Notes: generated from the sequence alone by a model not told the origin. Shown: positions 1 to 6,158, counted from the first letter of the stretch. The stretch is 9,954 nt of DNA from Candidatus Zymogenus sp. (GCA_030613285.1 JAUWME010000046.1:1-9954); one strand, 5' to 3'. Program-made: numbers and translations.

Positions 1-1
1 A

Positions 2-73
2 ACAGAGGTGTTGTGCAGGGCAAAAGGTGACGATGTGTGTAAGTTTGCAATTTCTTTTGAACCTAAAAAATAG
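2..73 (+). CDS. C-terminal fragment of a V4R-like domain protein (5' end outside window)
   Basis: The second frame is open from the window edge to a TAG at 71-73 and encodes 23 residues beginning TEVLCRAKGDDVCKFAIS. The pattern Cys-x-Ala-x-Gly-Asp-x-x-Cys-x-Phe is how V4R (4-vinyl reductase type, small-molecule-binding) domains commonly end, usually with the two cysteines near a bound ligand or metal. V4R domains occur in phenol/aromatic-sensing regulators, in BchJ-like proteins and as stand-alone proteins in anaerobes. Only the tail is visible, so the architecture and role of the full protein cannot be judged. The stop lies 28 nt before the alanine dehydrogenase start, so the two could be co-transcribed. 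The identification rests on a short motif and could be a chance match. Confidence 0.5.
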   Translation, partial: TEVLCRAKGDDVCKFAISFEPKK

Positions 74-88
74 CTTAATAAAAAAACC

Positions 89-94
89 AAGGAG
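89..94 (+). promoter_or_regulatory. Ribosome binding site of ald
   Basis: AAGGAG lies 7 nt before the ATG at 102. It decides the start in favour of the 368-residue form, because no comparable site precedes the ATG at 27. Confidence 0.75.
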
Positions 95-101
95 TTCTAA
101 A

Positions 102-1208
102 ATGAAGGTAGGCGTTCCAACTGAAATCAAAGCAGAAGAAAATCGTGTCGCCCTGACCCCTGCCGGTGCAGCCGCATTTATGGGCCATGGACATGATATT
201 TTTGTCCAAAAAGGAGCAGGGCTTGGAAGTGGCCTTAATGACGAGGAATACGGGGCGGCAGGAGCCAAGATACTCCCAAACAAAGAGGCGGTATGGGCTG
301 AATCTGAAATGATAATAAAGGTAAAAGAACCCATTGGGCCAGAGTTTGACCTAATGGATGACCAAATTCTTTTTACCTACCTGCATCTTGCGGCAGACGA
401 AGAGCTGACAAAGAAGCTTCTTGCCACAAACATCATCGGCATCGCATACGAAACCATACAGCTTGCAGATAATTCACTTCCCCTTTTGGCGCCAATGAGC
501 GAAGTAGCAGGAAGGCTGTCAATCCAGATGGGTGCCCGCTGTCTCGAAGCAATAAGCGGGGGCAGGGGGATACTGATTTCTGGAGTGTCGGGTGTGCCGC
601 CAGCAAAGGTTGTAATCCTGGGTGCTGGTATTTCCGGTTCCAATGCCTGCTTTGTTGCCGTGGGGATGGGAGCGAGGGTTTCAATCCTCGACATCAACCC
701 GGCAAAACTAAAATATATCCATGATGTATCGGGGGGGCACGTAGTTACTGTTATGTCAAACCGCGCAAATATTGAGGAAGAGGTGCTGTCGGCAGACCTT
801 GTAATTGGCTCGGTTTTAATCCCCGGTGCAAAGGCGCCAAAGCTCATTACAAAAGAGATAATCTCAAAAATGAAAAAAGGATCTGCCGTCGTAGATATCG
901 CTGTGGATCAAGGCGGGTGTATGGAGACTATAAAGCCCACAACCCACAGTGAACCAATCTACATCGTTGATGGTGTGGTTCATTACGCCGTAGCAAATAT
1001 GCCCGGGGCGGTTCCCAGGACTTCCACCTTTGCCCTCACTAATGCAACACTATCTTACGCCCTTGACATTGCCAACAAAGGAGTCGAGGGGGCAGTATCT
1101 GACGACAAGGCTCTTCTTAAAGGCGTGAATGTTATGAACGGCAAGATTACTTACAGTGCAGTGGCCGATGCTTTCGATATGGACTATGTCGAGTTAGATT
1201 TTTCTTGA
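102..1208 (+). CDS. ald: Alanine dehydrogenase (NAD-dependent)
   Basis: Catalyses L-alanine + NAD+ + H2O to pyruvate + NH4+ + NADH, reversibly, in the cytoplasm. The protein has 368 residues, close to the usual ~370. It opens MKVGVPTEIK and contains the family's substrate-site residues: Arg15, Lys75 (in KVKEP), His95 (in YLHLA) and Asp269 (in DIAVDQGG). The Rossmann nucleotide-binding loop is GAGISG (174-179), followed by Asp197 at the end of the next strand, which favours NAD over NADP. The C-terminal VANMPGAVPRTST segment is also characteristic. The start at 102 is preferred over an in-frame ATG at 27: AAGGAG (89-94) sits 7 nt upstream, homology begins there, and the longer form would overlap the preceding gene fragment. 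The enzyme could feed alanine carbon into fermentation or act in ammonia assimilation. Confidence 0.95.
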   Translation: MKVGVPTEIKAEENRVALTPAGAAAFMGHGHDIFVQKGAGLGSGLNDEEYGAAGAKILPNKEAVWAESEMIIKVKEPIGPEFDLMDDQILFTYLHLAADEELTKKLLATNIIGIAYETIQLADNSLPLLAPMSEVAGRLSIQMGARCLEAISGGRGILISGVSGVPPAKVVILGAGISGSNACFVAVGMGARVSILDINPAKLKYIHDVSGGHVVTVMSNRANIEEEVLSADLVIGSVLIPGAKAPKLITKEIISKMKKGSAVVDIAVDQGGCMETIKPTTHSEPIYIVDGVVHYAVANMPGAVPRTSTFALTNATLSYALDIANKGVEGAVSDDKALLKGVNVMNGKITYSAVADAFDMDYVELDFS

Positions 1209-1243
1209 TTTGAGATTGTCTTTATGATACACTATAAGAGTTG

Positions 1244-1396
1244 TTGCATTTAGAGGGGTTGCCGTATCTGGGGGGATTGCCGCGTTTAGGGGTTGCTGGA
1301 ATTATTTAAGTTGGGATGGTTAGTGGTTGGGATGGTCAGTGGTCGGGATGGTTAGTGGTTGGGTTGGTAAATGGTAGGGGTTGGGATGGTCAAATG
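1244..1396 (+). repeat. G-rich tandem array of TTG-headed 15-18 bp units
   Basis: Starting 35 nt after the ald stop, the sequence divides into units that nearly all begin TTG and mostly end in GG or GGGG: 1244-1258, 1259-1276, 1277-1292, 1293-1310, then four 16-mers at 1311, 1327, 1343 and 1359, a 6-nt TAGGGG, and a last unit at 1381-1396. The 16-mers are TTGGGATGGTTAGTGG, TTGGGATGGTCAGTGG, TCGGGATGGTTAGTGG and TTGGGTTGGTAAATGG. The 16-nt period argues against coding. The + strand carries GGG or longer runs in most units, so a G-quadruplex in DNA or RNA is possible. This array fills most of the gap between ald and the ATPase gene. Confidence 0.85.
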
Positions 1397-1409
1397 AATG
1401 TGGGATAAT
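1381..1409 (+). promoter_or_regulatory. Candidate sigma70-type promoter for the ATPase-VWA unit
   Basis: TTGGGA (1381-1386) and GATAAT (1404-1409) are separated by 17 nt, each sharing most positions with the -35 and -10 consensus. The -35-like hexamer is the head of the last G-rich repeat unit. The -10-like hexamer overlaps a perfect 12-bp palindrome, ATAATTAATTAT (1405-1416), which could be an operator or just AT-rich sequence. Assignment is by motif only. Confidence 0.3.
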
Positions 1410-1495
1410 TAATTATGACATGGAATGTTGGGGTGAAATCTCAATAGCCGATATTGATGAGAAGAACGAAAGAAATGTAAAGGAGAATTATTTTA

Positions 1496-2461
1496 ATGCT
1501 CAAAACCGTATCCAAAATCAAAACAATTCTGGACGAATATGTAGTTGGTCACAATGACATAAAAGAGGGCATAATGCTTGCCCTCATTGCCAGAGAGCAC
1601 GTATATATAGAAGGTGCCCCCGGCACAGCAAAGACGATGCTTGCAGAGCTTGCCGCCAAGGCCGCAAACCTAAAGTTCTATTTTTACCAGTTTCATAGAG
1701 ACACAAGACTCTCTGAACTTATTGGTGAATATATCATCTCAAGGGAAGAGACTAATATTGAAATTGATGGTGGAAACAGCAAGGGAGAGCTGATCCGACA
1801 GAAACTTCTTCCGGGTGGAATCATGACAGCCCAGATGGTTGTCCTTGATGATATCACCAGAGCACCGGGAGAAGCCCTGAACATCTTGCTCAGGCTGCTA
1901 AATGAACGAGAATATCAAGGAATTAAGTTGCCACTTCTAACCGCCATCGCAACAAGCAACCCAACCCAAGACGACTATTTCAACGAACCCCTCGATCTTG
2001 CAAACCTTGACAGGTTTGCAATACAACTGAAATCCAAAGGTCTTTTGACACAAGGAAATTGGGACGAGGCAATGTCTGTCTTGGATTACTACGTTGACCA
2101 CGTTTTTGATAAGGACTCAATTGAGGGATTTGAAACAGACCTCTTCGAACAGCCCATTGACTATATGTTGAATGTCAAGATGCCCACCAAGGTGAGAAAA
2201 AGGCTGATGCGTTTTCTCGGAAAACTCATCGAAGACTATCACCTCAACGAGACAAACTCACTGTTGACCGATAGAACTTTTTTGGTAAAAGCCGTCAGGG
2301 TGTTAAAGGCAAAAGCGATTCTTGAGGGGAGAGAAGAGGTAATACCCAGCGATCTTTCAGTCTTAAAATATATGACGACCTTTCGCGTGCCGGAAGAGGT
2401 TGCCGACAAGATAGAAGAGATTCTCGAAAATCTCGACGAAAAAAAAAGTAGAAGAGCCTGA
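1496..2461 (+). CDS. MoxR-family AAA+ ATPase, RavA-like (N-terminal part of a split AAA+-VWA unit)
   Basis: A 321-residue AAA+ ATPase. Walker A is GAPGTAKT (40-47); Walker B is VVLDD (115-119) followed by ITRAP; sensor 1 lies in AIATSNP (150-156); the arginine finger is Arg173 in LDRF. The C-terminal lid has TDRTF with Arg260 as likely sensor 2, then an LKAKAILEGRE...PSDL stretch as in RavA-type MoxR proteins. MoxR ATPases work with VWA partners to remodel or mature target enzymes (RavA/ViaA, NorQ/NorD, CbbQ/CbbO, CoxD/CoxE). The second acidic residue of Walker B is Asp119 where Glu is usual. AAAGGAG (1479-1485) precedes the ATG by 10 nt. The last four residues, SRRA, follow an A9 run and look out of frame: shifting frame there opens an acidic linker into the VWA domain. 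The true product may therefore be a ~635-residue fusion. Confidence 0.85.
   Translation: MLKTVSKIKTILDEYVVGHNDIKEGIMLALIAREHVYIEGAPGTAKTMLAELAAKAANLKFYFYQFHRDTRLSELIGEYIISREETNIEIDGGNSKGELIRQKLLPGGIMTAQMVVLDDITRAPGEALNILLRLLNEREYQGIKLPLLTAIATSNPTQDDYFNEPLDLANLDRFAIQLKSKGLLTQGNWDEAMSVLDYYVDHVFDKDSIEGFETDLFEQPIDYMLNVKMPTKVRKRLMRFLGKLIEDYHLNETNSLLTDRTFLVKAVRVLKAKAILEGREEVIPSDLSVLKYMTTFRVPEEVADKIEEILENLDEKKSRRA
2439..2447 (+). other. A9 homopolymer at the frame break between ATPase and VWA domain
   Basis: Nine consecutive A residues lie where the ATPase frame should pass into the linker frame. With eight (or eleven) A residues, ...LDEKK continues as VEEPEPEP... without a stop. With nine, it ends four codons later. 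A -1 ribosomal shift would not help, because that frame reads AAG then TAG at 2449. The break could be a sequencing or assembly indel, a real mutation, or RNA polymerase slippage on A9. Confidence 0.8.
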
Positions 2462-2606
2462 GCCTGAGCCAAACCAAGATAAGGTTGAGGCGGAGAACGA
2501 GACTCAAGAAAGCCAAGAAGGAAATCAGGAGCCAGCAGAACTTACCGATAAGGATTTCGATAGATTCCCTGAAGAATCATTTGTTGTAAAAGACCTGCTG
2601 CCCGCA
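2448..2606 (+). other. Open linker sequence, Glu/Pro/Gln-rich, in frame with the VWA domain
   Basis: Between the A9 run and the first possible start of the VWA frame, 53 codons are open in the VWA frame and begin VEEPEPEPNQDKVEAENE. The composition (Glu, Pro, Gln, Asn, Asp) is that of a flexible acidic linker, like the acidic proline-rich linker joining the AAA+ and VWA domains in magnesium chelatase D subunits. The stretch ends with FVVKDLLPAL, which reads smoothly into the helical part before the VWA domain. It contains no ATG. Its presence is the main reason to treat the two flanking frames as one gene. Confidence 0.7.
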
Positions 2607-3404
2607 TTGGAAAAAATGTCCGACGATATGCGGGATAGGGGTGATGATGAATTTAATAAAGAGAGTCTTAGAGACGTTCGCCCGATTCTAAAGGTCATAG
2701 AAGGAAATATCGTTCAGAAGACTGAAGACCTTATGAAAGACTATGGAGGAGCACCGAGAGCTTGGTCTCGTCTGGAAGATTTCTCCCAATTTGAAGATGT
2801 CGATCCCGTCGAATCTGCAATGTGGTTTGAACAATTAAGCCCGACGCTACCAAGGGCCGTTTTGAGAATGAGAAAACTCAAAGGTGGCGCATTGACAGTC
2901 ATCAGAGATGTAAGCTCCTCCATGACCGGAACAAGGGCCCAGTGGTCATCGATGCTGATCTTGGGATTGGTCAGGATGGCCAGAAGAAGAAAAATGAAGC
3001 TTGGATATATTGAGTTTAACCACCAGTCTACAAAGTACTCCAAAAACAAACATTTTTTTAACCGTTCATACAACAAAATTGGGGACATAGCATCTAAATG
3101 TCTCTGCAGCGGATTTACAAATTACCAACTCCCTCTTTTGGATGCAATCAGAGAGTTTAAGGCAGTAAACGACAAGGTAAAGCATATTGTTTTTATTACC
3201 GACGGCAGACCAACAGAGGGCGACAGAGAGATATCAAGAGAAATTGAGCTGGCATCAAATGACAATATTTTCGTACACTCAATTTACATTGGCAAAAAAG
3301 AGTCACCGGAGATTTTGAGGACCCTCTCAAAGAAGACTGATGGAACTCATTTTCAGGTGGGGCCTGACGATTTTGGAAGACTGAAACTCAAAACACTAAA
3401 ATGA
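2607..3404 (+). CDS. VWA domain protein, MIDAS intact (C-terminal part of a split AAA+-VWA unit)
   Basis: Counting from a TTG at 2607, 265 residues. A charged helical part (1-95) precedes a von Willebrand factor A domain with a complete metal-ion-dependent adhesion site: DVSSS (101-105), Thr171 in GFTNY, and Asp199 in FITDG. VWA partners of MoxR ATPases bind the target protein through this Mg2+ site. The start is doubtful. TTG 2607 and ATG 2616 lack a convincing Shine-Dalgarno site, and the frame stays open upstream to the A9 run at 2439-2447. It is therefore probably translated as the C-terminal half of an AAA+-linker-VWA protein of about 635 residues rather than alone. TGA at 3402-3404 ends the gene. 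A substrate cannot be read from sequence; the neighbouring metalloenzymes are candidates only by position. Confidence 0.8.
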   Translation: MEKMSDDMRDRGDDEFNKESLRDVRPILKVIEGNIVQKTEDLMKDYGGAPRAWSRLEDFSQFEDVDPVESAMWFEQLSPTLPRAVLRMRKLKGGALTVIRDVSSSMTGTRAQWSSMLILGLVRMARRRKMKLGYIEFNHQSTKYSKNKHFFNRSYNKIGDIASKCLCSGFTNYQLPLLDAIREFKAVNDKVKHIVFITDGRPTEGDREISREIELASNDNIFVHSIYIGKKESPEILRTLSKKTDGTHFQVGPDDFGRLKLKTLK

Positions 3405-3408
3405 AATA

Positions 3409-3437
3409 TTGAATTATATATTGATTGTATATAAATT
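3409..3437 (+). promoter_or_regulatory. Candidate promoter for the dehydratase/AOR gene group
   Basis: TTGAAT (3409-3414) is followed after 17 nt by TAAATT (3432-3437), with TATAAA overlapping at 3430-3435. The stretch is strongly AT-rich and sits in the 128-nt gap before the first dehydratase gene. This is motif resemblance only; the AT-richness makes chance matches likely. Confidence 0.25.
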
Positions 3438-3464
3438 AAGAAGTTGAATGAATATTGTTATGTA

Positions 3465-3486
3465 TGCCTAACAATGCCGTTGGGCA
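3465..3486 (+). terminator. 8-bp hairpin between the VWA and dehydratase genes
   Basis: TGCCTAAC (3465-3472) pairs with GTTGGGCA (3479-3486) over eight positions, one of them a T-G wobble, around the six-base loop AATGCC. It is followed by AGTAATTTT, a weak T run. It could be an attenuator or terminator separating two transcription units, or a stabilising 5' structure of the next mRNA, whose ATG lies 46 nt downstream. Confidence 0.4.
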
Positions 3487-3532
3487 AGTAATTTTGTGGT
3501 TGGAATTGATAGTCTAAAAATTGAGGTGTTAA

Positions 3533-4708
3533 ATGGGTAGAGAAGAAGCTTTAAAGAAAATAAGGGATATTGTCAATGACCCTGTAGGGTCGGTCAAAAA
3601 GTTCAAGGACAATGAAAAAAAGCCGGTCTTCAGCTATTTTTGTACATATACTCCAGAGGAGATAATTCACGCCGCGGGGGGAATTCCCTTTCGGATTATG
3701 GGTGAAACCAAATCCGTGGAGAGAGCAGACAGCCATCTACAAAGCTATTCCTGCTCCCTTGTCCGCACGGGGCTGGACATGGCATTGTTGGGAAGACTCG
3801 ATTTTATTGAGGGTACGGTCTTTCCCCACACCTGCGATTCGATACAAAGATTGTCAGACATCTGGAAGGCGAATGCAAAGTACCCTTATCATACTGATAT
3901 CGTCCTTCCTGTAAAACTAAACACAAAAAGTGCCAGAAATTATCTGATTGAAGAATTAGAAGCATTTAAGGAGTCGCTTGAAAAACACCTTTCTGTCAAA
4001 ATCACAGATGAGAAACTTCAAGAGAGTATTAAACTTTACAACAAGATGAGAGAAAACCTTGCCCGTCTCTACAAGATAAAAAGGGATGCGCAAAAATCAC
4101 AACAATTGATATTGGCAAGCGATGTCAACAATTGCGTAAAGGCCGCAATGTATATCCCAGTTGAGGAGCACAACAAGTTGATGGATGAGCTTCTTGATAA
4201 TCTCGATGAGGGTAGCAATATTGACGACAACAATATCGATAAAAACAAGAGCGATGACAGGCCCAGGGTGATATTTTCCGGAACCCTCTGCGTCTTCCCA
4301 GAGATTTTAGATTATGTTGAAGAGGCTGGGGGGGTAGTAGTGGGCGACGACATGTGCACAGGTTACAGGTACTTTGCGACCAAGGTCGATGAGTCAAACA
4401 ATAATCCAATTGATGCAATTTCTGATCGTATAATCAAAAGGCCCATTTGTGCGGCAAAGCACAATCCAGATTTTGATAGGGGAAGTTTTTTAAAAGGCCT
4501 ATCAAAGGACGCCAATGCCGATGGTGTAGTATTTCTGCTCCTTAAGTTTTGCGACCCCCATTCTTTTGATTATCCCTACTTGGTGGAATCTTTAAAGGAG
4601 ATTGAGATTCCCAGCATCTTGATTGAGGCAGAGATGGATAACCCCGCACTGGGCCAAGTTCAGACGAGGATTGAGGCATTTGTAGAAATGATTCGTGAAA
4701 ATAAATAG
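3533..4708 (+). CDS. Benzoyl-CoA reductase / 2-hydroxyacyl-CoA dehydratase family subunit (smaller, BcrC/HgdB-like)
   Basis: 391 residues, within the range of the smaller catalytic subunits of this family (2-hydroxyacyl-CoA dehydratases and class I benzoyl-CoA reductases), which carry a [4Fe-4S] cluster and accept one energised electron from an ATP-driven activator. Family signatures are FCTYTPEEIIHAAGGIPFR (36-54), YSCSLVR (72-78), FPHTCDSIQR (97-106) and LKFCDPHSFDYPYL (337-350). Cys74, Cys101 and Cys340 are the likely cluster ligands. GAGGTG (3523-3528) lies only 4 nt before the ATG. Residues ~225-245 form an Asp/Asn/Lys-rich stretch that looks like a loop insertion. The larger partner follows 98 nt downstream. 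The substrate (2-hydroxyacyl-CoA such as lactoyl-CoA, or an aromatic acyl-CoA) cannot be decided here. Confidence 0.88.
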   Translation: MGREEALKKIRDIVNDPVGSVKKFKDNEKKPVFSYFCTYTPEEIIHAAGGIPFRIMGETKSVERADSHLQSYSCSLVRTGLDMALLGRLDFIEGTVFPHTCDSIQRLSDIWKANAKYPYHTDIVLPVKLNTKSARNYLIEELEAFKESLEKHLSVKITDEKLQESIKLYNKMRENLARLYKIKRDAQKSQQLILASDVNNCVKAAMYIPVEEHNKLMDELLDNLDEGSNIDDNNIDKNKSDDRPRVIFSGTLCVFPEILDYVEEAGGVVVGDDMCTGYRYFATKVDESNNNPIDAISDRIIKRPICAAKHNPDFDRGSFLKGLSKDANADGVVFLLLKFCDPHSFDYPYLVESLKEIEIPSILIEAEMDNPALGQVQTRIEAFVEMIRENK

Positions 4709-4797
4709 GGGCTGTCGCAGAGATGGATAAACTTGAACTGAGGCAAGTTAAAAAGAGGATTGAGTTTTTAGTAAAAAAGATTAGTGAAAATAAATAG
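4628..4797 (+). repeat. Diverged 81-nt tandem duplication of the dehydratase gene's 3' end
   Basis: Copy 1 is 4628-4708, the last 26 codons plus TAG of the preceding gene. Copy 2 is 4717-4797, in the spacer. They align without gaps, 65 of 81 positions identical by hand count, both beginning GCAGAGATGGATAA and ending GTGAAAATAAATAG; the period is 89 nt. Translated in its own frame, copy 2 keeps 15 of 26 residues and ends in the same ISENK/IRENK-stop. All 11 altered codons change the amino acid. Copy 2 is most simply a decaying relic, either of a local duplication or of the tail of a lost paralogue. Confidence 0.9.
4723..4797 (+). pseudogene. 24-codon remnant of a dehydratase subunit C-terminus
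   Basis: Within copy 2 of the duplication an ATG opens a 24-codon frame beginning MDKLELRQVKKRIEF and ending SENK-TAG. The peptide is more basic than the parental tail (Lys/Arg replace Thr, Gln, Glu and Met) and would be an amphipathic helix. Only a weak AGGGG (4707-4711) lies upstream, 11 nt away, and the TAG overlaps the Shine-Dalgarno site of the next gene. Translation is possible but unsupported; a gene relic is the safer reading. Confidence 0.45.
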
Positions 4798-4801
4798 GAG
4801 G
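4796..4801 (+). promoter_or_regulatory. Ribosome binding site of the larger dehydratase subunit
   Basis: AGGAGG lies 5 nt before the GTG at 4807 and overlaps the TAG that ends the duplicated remnant. It also serves a second in-frame GTG at 4813 with 11-nt spacing, so the exact start is uncertain by two codons. Confidence 0.7.
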
Positions 4802-4806
4802 GAGTT

Positions 4807-6054
4807 GTGGCAGTGGAGAAGAAAGTAAAAGACCCGGAGCGTGAAAAAAGAAAATTCCAGTCTGCAAAAGATATGCGTGAACTCATGACCGCATACTACA
4901 CAGAGGCGAAGGTTGCAGAAGTTGATGGATCAAAGAAGATAGCCTGGATTACAAGTGGGGGGCCGGTGGAACCACTCCACGCCATGGACGTCATCCCAAT
5001 TTATCCAGAGAACCACAGCGCTATGCTGGGGGCATCGAAGATGAGCGTGGAGCTTTGCGAAGTTGCCGAAGAGATGGGATATTCGAGAGACCTTTGTTCA
5101 TATTTCAGGGCAGACATCGGGAGTGCAGTAACAAAAAAGAGCCCCATTCCGGGGGCGCTGCCAAAGCCGGATTTCCTTGTGGCATCCAACAATATCTGCG
5201 GCACCGTGACAAAATGGTACGAGGTGCTGTCGCGTTTTTTTGAAGTCCCACTATTTCTTATCGACACACCGTTCATCCACGGTGAGGTAACAAAACAGAG
5301 CCAAAGATACGTTGAAGCGCAGATGGAAGAATATATCGAATTTTTGGAGGAAAATTGCAATCAAAAATTCGACCGTGACCGTTTTGGAGAAGTAGCCAAC
5401 ATGGCCGTTAAAGGGGTTGCTCTCTGGGAGGATGTCCTTGCCACGTGCGAAAACAAGCCTTCGCCCATGAGTTGCTTTGACGCCTTTTTCTTCATCGGCC
5501 CTATCGTAACCCTCAGGGGGACAGAAAAGTGTAACGAGTTTTACAAAAAGCTCGTATCGGAGTTGAAAGAGAGAATAGAAAACAACATCTCGGCAGTCCC
5601 CAATGAAAAGATCAGGCTCCTTTGGGACAACATCCCCATCTGGACGCGCTTAAGGGATCGCTCGGAACTGTTTGCCTCCCACAATGCGTGTCTCGTGGCG
5701 GACACCTACACAAATGCCTGGGCGCGATCAAAAATAAATACTGACGACCCGGTCAAAGGTCTTGCAAATGCATTGCACAATGTGTATCTCAATATTGATT
5801 TTCAGCAGATGATTGAGGAAGTAAAGGTACTTGTAAAAAGATTTTCGGCAGACGGTTTTGTAATCCACTCCAACAGATCTTGCAAACCATATTCCCTGGG
5901 ACAGTTTGACATGGCAAAGATAATTCAAGAAGAGATGGATATACCGACTTTGATAATTGAGGCCGACCAGACCGACGACAGGGTCTTTTCTGAAGAGCAG
6001 ACAAAGACGCGGGTTGAGGCGTTTATCGAGACGATTACAGACAAGGCCTCGTAG
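4807..6054 (+). CDS. Benzoyl-CoA reductase / 2-hydroxyacyl-CoA dehydratase family subunit (larger, BcrB-like)
   Basis: 415 residues with a GTG start. It is the likely heterodimer partner of the 391-residue protein upstream. Family signatures are the GGPVEPLHAMDVIPIYPENH segment (51-70), GYSRDLCSYFRADIG (91-105), SNNICGTVTKWYE (128-140) and HSNRSCKPYSLGQFDM (354-369), with Cys97, Cys131 and Cys359 as probable [4Fe-4S] ligands. The C-terminal pattern IEAD...TKTRVEAFIE parallels IEAE...VQTRIEAFVE of the first subunit, as expected for paralogous subunits of one fold. Such enzymes catalyse radical dehydration of 2-hydroxyacyl-CoA or two-electron reduction of an aromatic ring, and need an ATP-hydrolysing activator (HgdC/FldI or BcrAD type) that is not in this window. 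The length and paired order resemble BcrB/BcrC and LcdA/LcdB; the substrate is undetermined. Confidence 0.88.
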   Translation: MAVEKKVKDPEREKRKFQSAKDMRELMTAYYTEAKVAEVDGSKKIAWITSGGPVEPLHAMDVIPIYPENHSAMLGASKMSVELCEVAEEMGYSRDLCSYFRADIGSAVTKKSPIPGALPKPDFLVASNNICGTVTKWYEVLSRFFEVPLFLIDTPFIHGEVTKQSQRYVEAQMEEYIEFLEENCNQKFDRDRFGEVANMAVKGVALWEDVLATCENKPSPMSCFDAFFFIGPIVTLRGTEKCNEFYKKLVSELKERIENNISAVPNEKIRLLWDNIPIWTRLRDRSELFASHNACLVADTYTNAWARSKINTDDPVKGLANALHNVYLNIDFQQMIEEVKVLVKRFSADGFVIHSNRSCKPYSLGQFDMAKIIQEEMDIPTLIIEADQTDDRVFSEEQTKTRVEAFIETITDKAS

Positions 6055-6104
6055 AATTTCAGACTATTGCACCACTGGATATATGGATTTAGGTGTTTTA
6101 TAAA

Positions 6105-6158
6105 ATGGCTTTGGTTGTTTCAAATAGTGAATGTATTTGTGTTGTAATATACAGATGA
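6105..6158 (+). CDS. Possible 17-codon leader peptide coupled to the carrier gene
   Basis: ATG at 6105 opens a 17-codon frame, MALVVSNSECICVVIYR, ending at TGA 6156-6158. The stop overlaps the ATG of the downstream MoaD/ThiS-like gene as ATGA (6155-6158), the classic arrangement for translational coupling. AGGTG (6091-6095) lies 9 nt upstream of the leader ATG, while the carrier ATG has no obvious site of its own. The peptide contains two Cys in the sequence ECIC. It is too short to judge by composition, so this is an inference from signal placement. Confidence 0.35.
   Translation: MALVVSNSECICVVIYR

Noticed and set aside
27..101. N-terminal extension of alanine dehydrogenase from ATG 27
   Set aside because: No ribosome site precedes it, the added 25 residues are outside the family fold, and they overlap the upstream V4R-like frame. 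AAGGAG supports the start at 102.
377..847. 156-codon open frame on the - strand
   Set aside because: It lies wholly within ald in antisense, has no ribosome site or recognisable domain, and is explained by the codon bias of the real gene.
1244..1396. CRISPR array
   Set aside because: Units are 15-18 nt with no distinct spacers and no cas genes nearby; it is a simple tandem array.
3465..3486. Complete integron attC site
   Set aside because: The core consensus arms are present, but the site is about 20 nt with no L' / L'' arms, far below known attC lengths; kept only as a hairpin.
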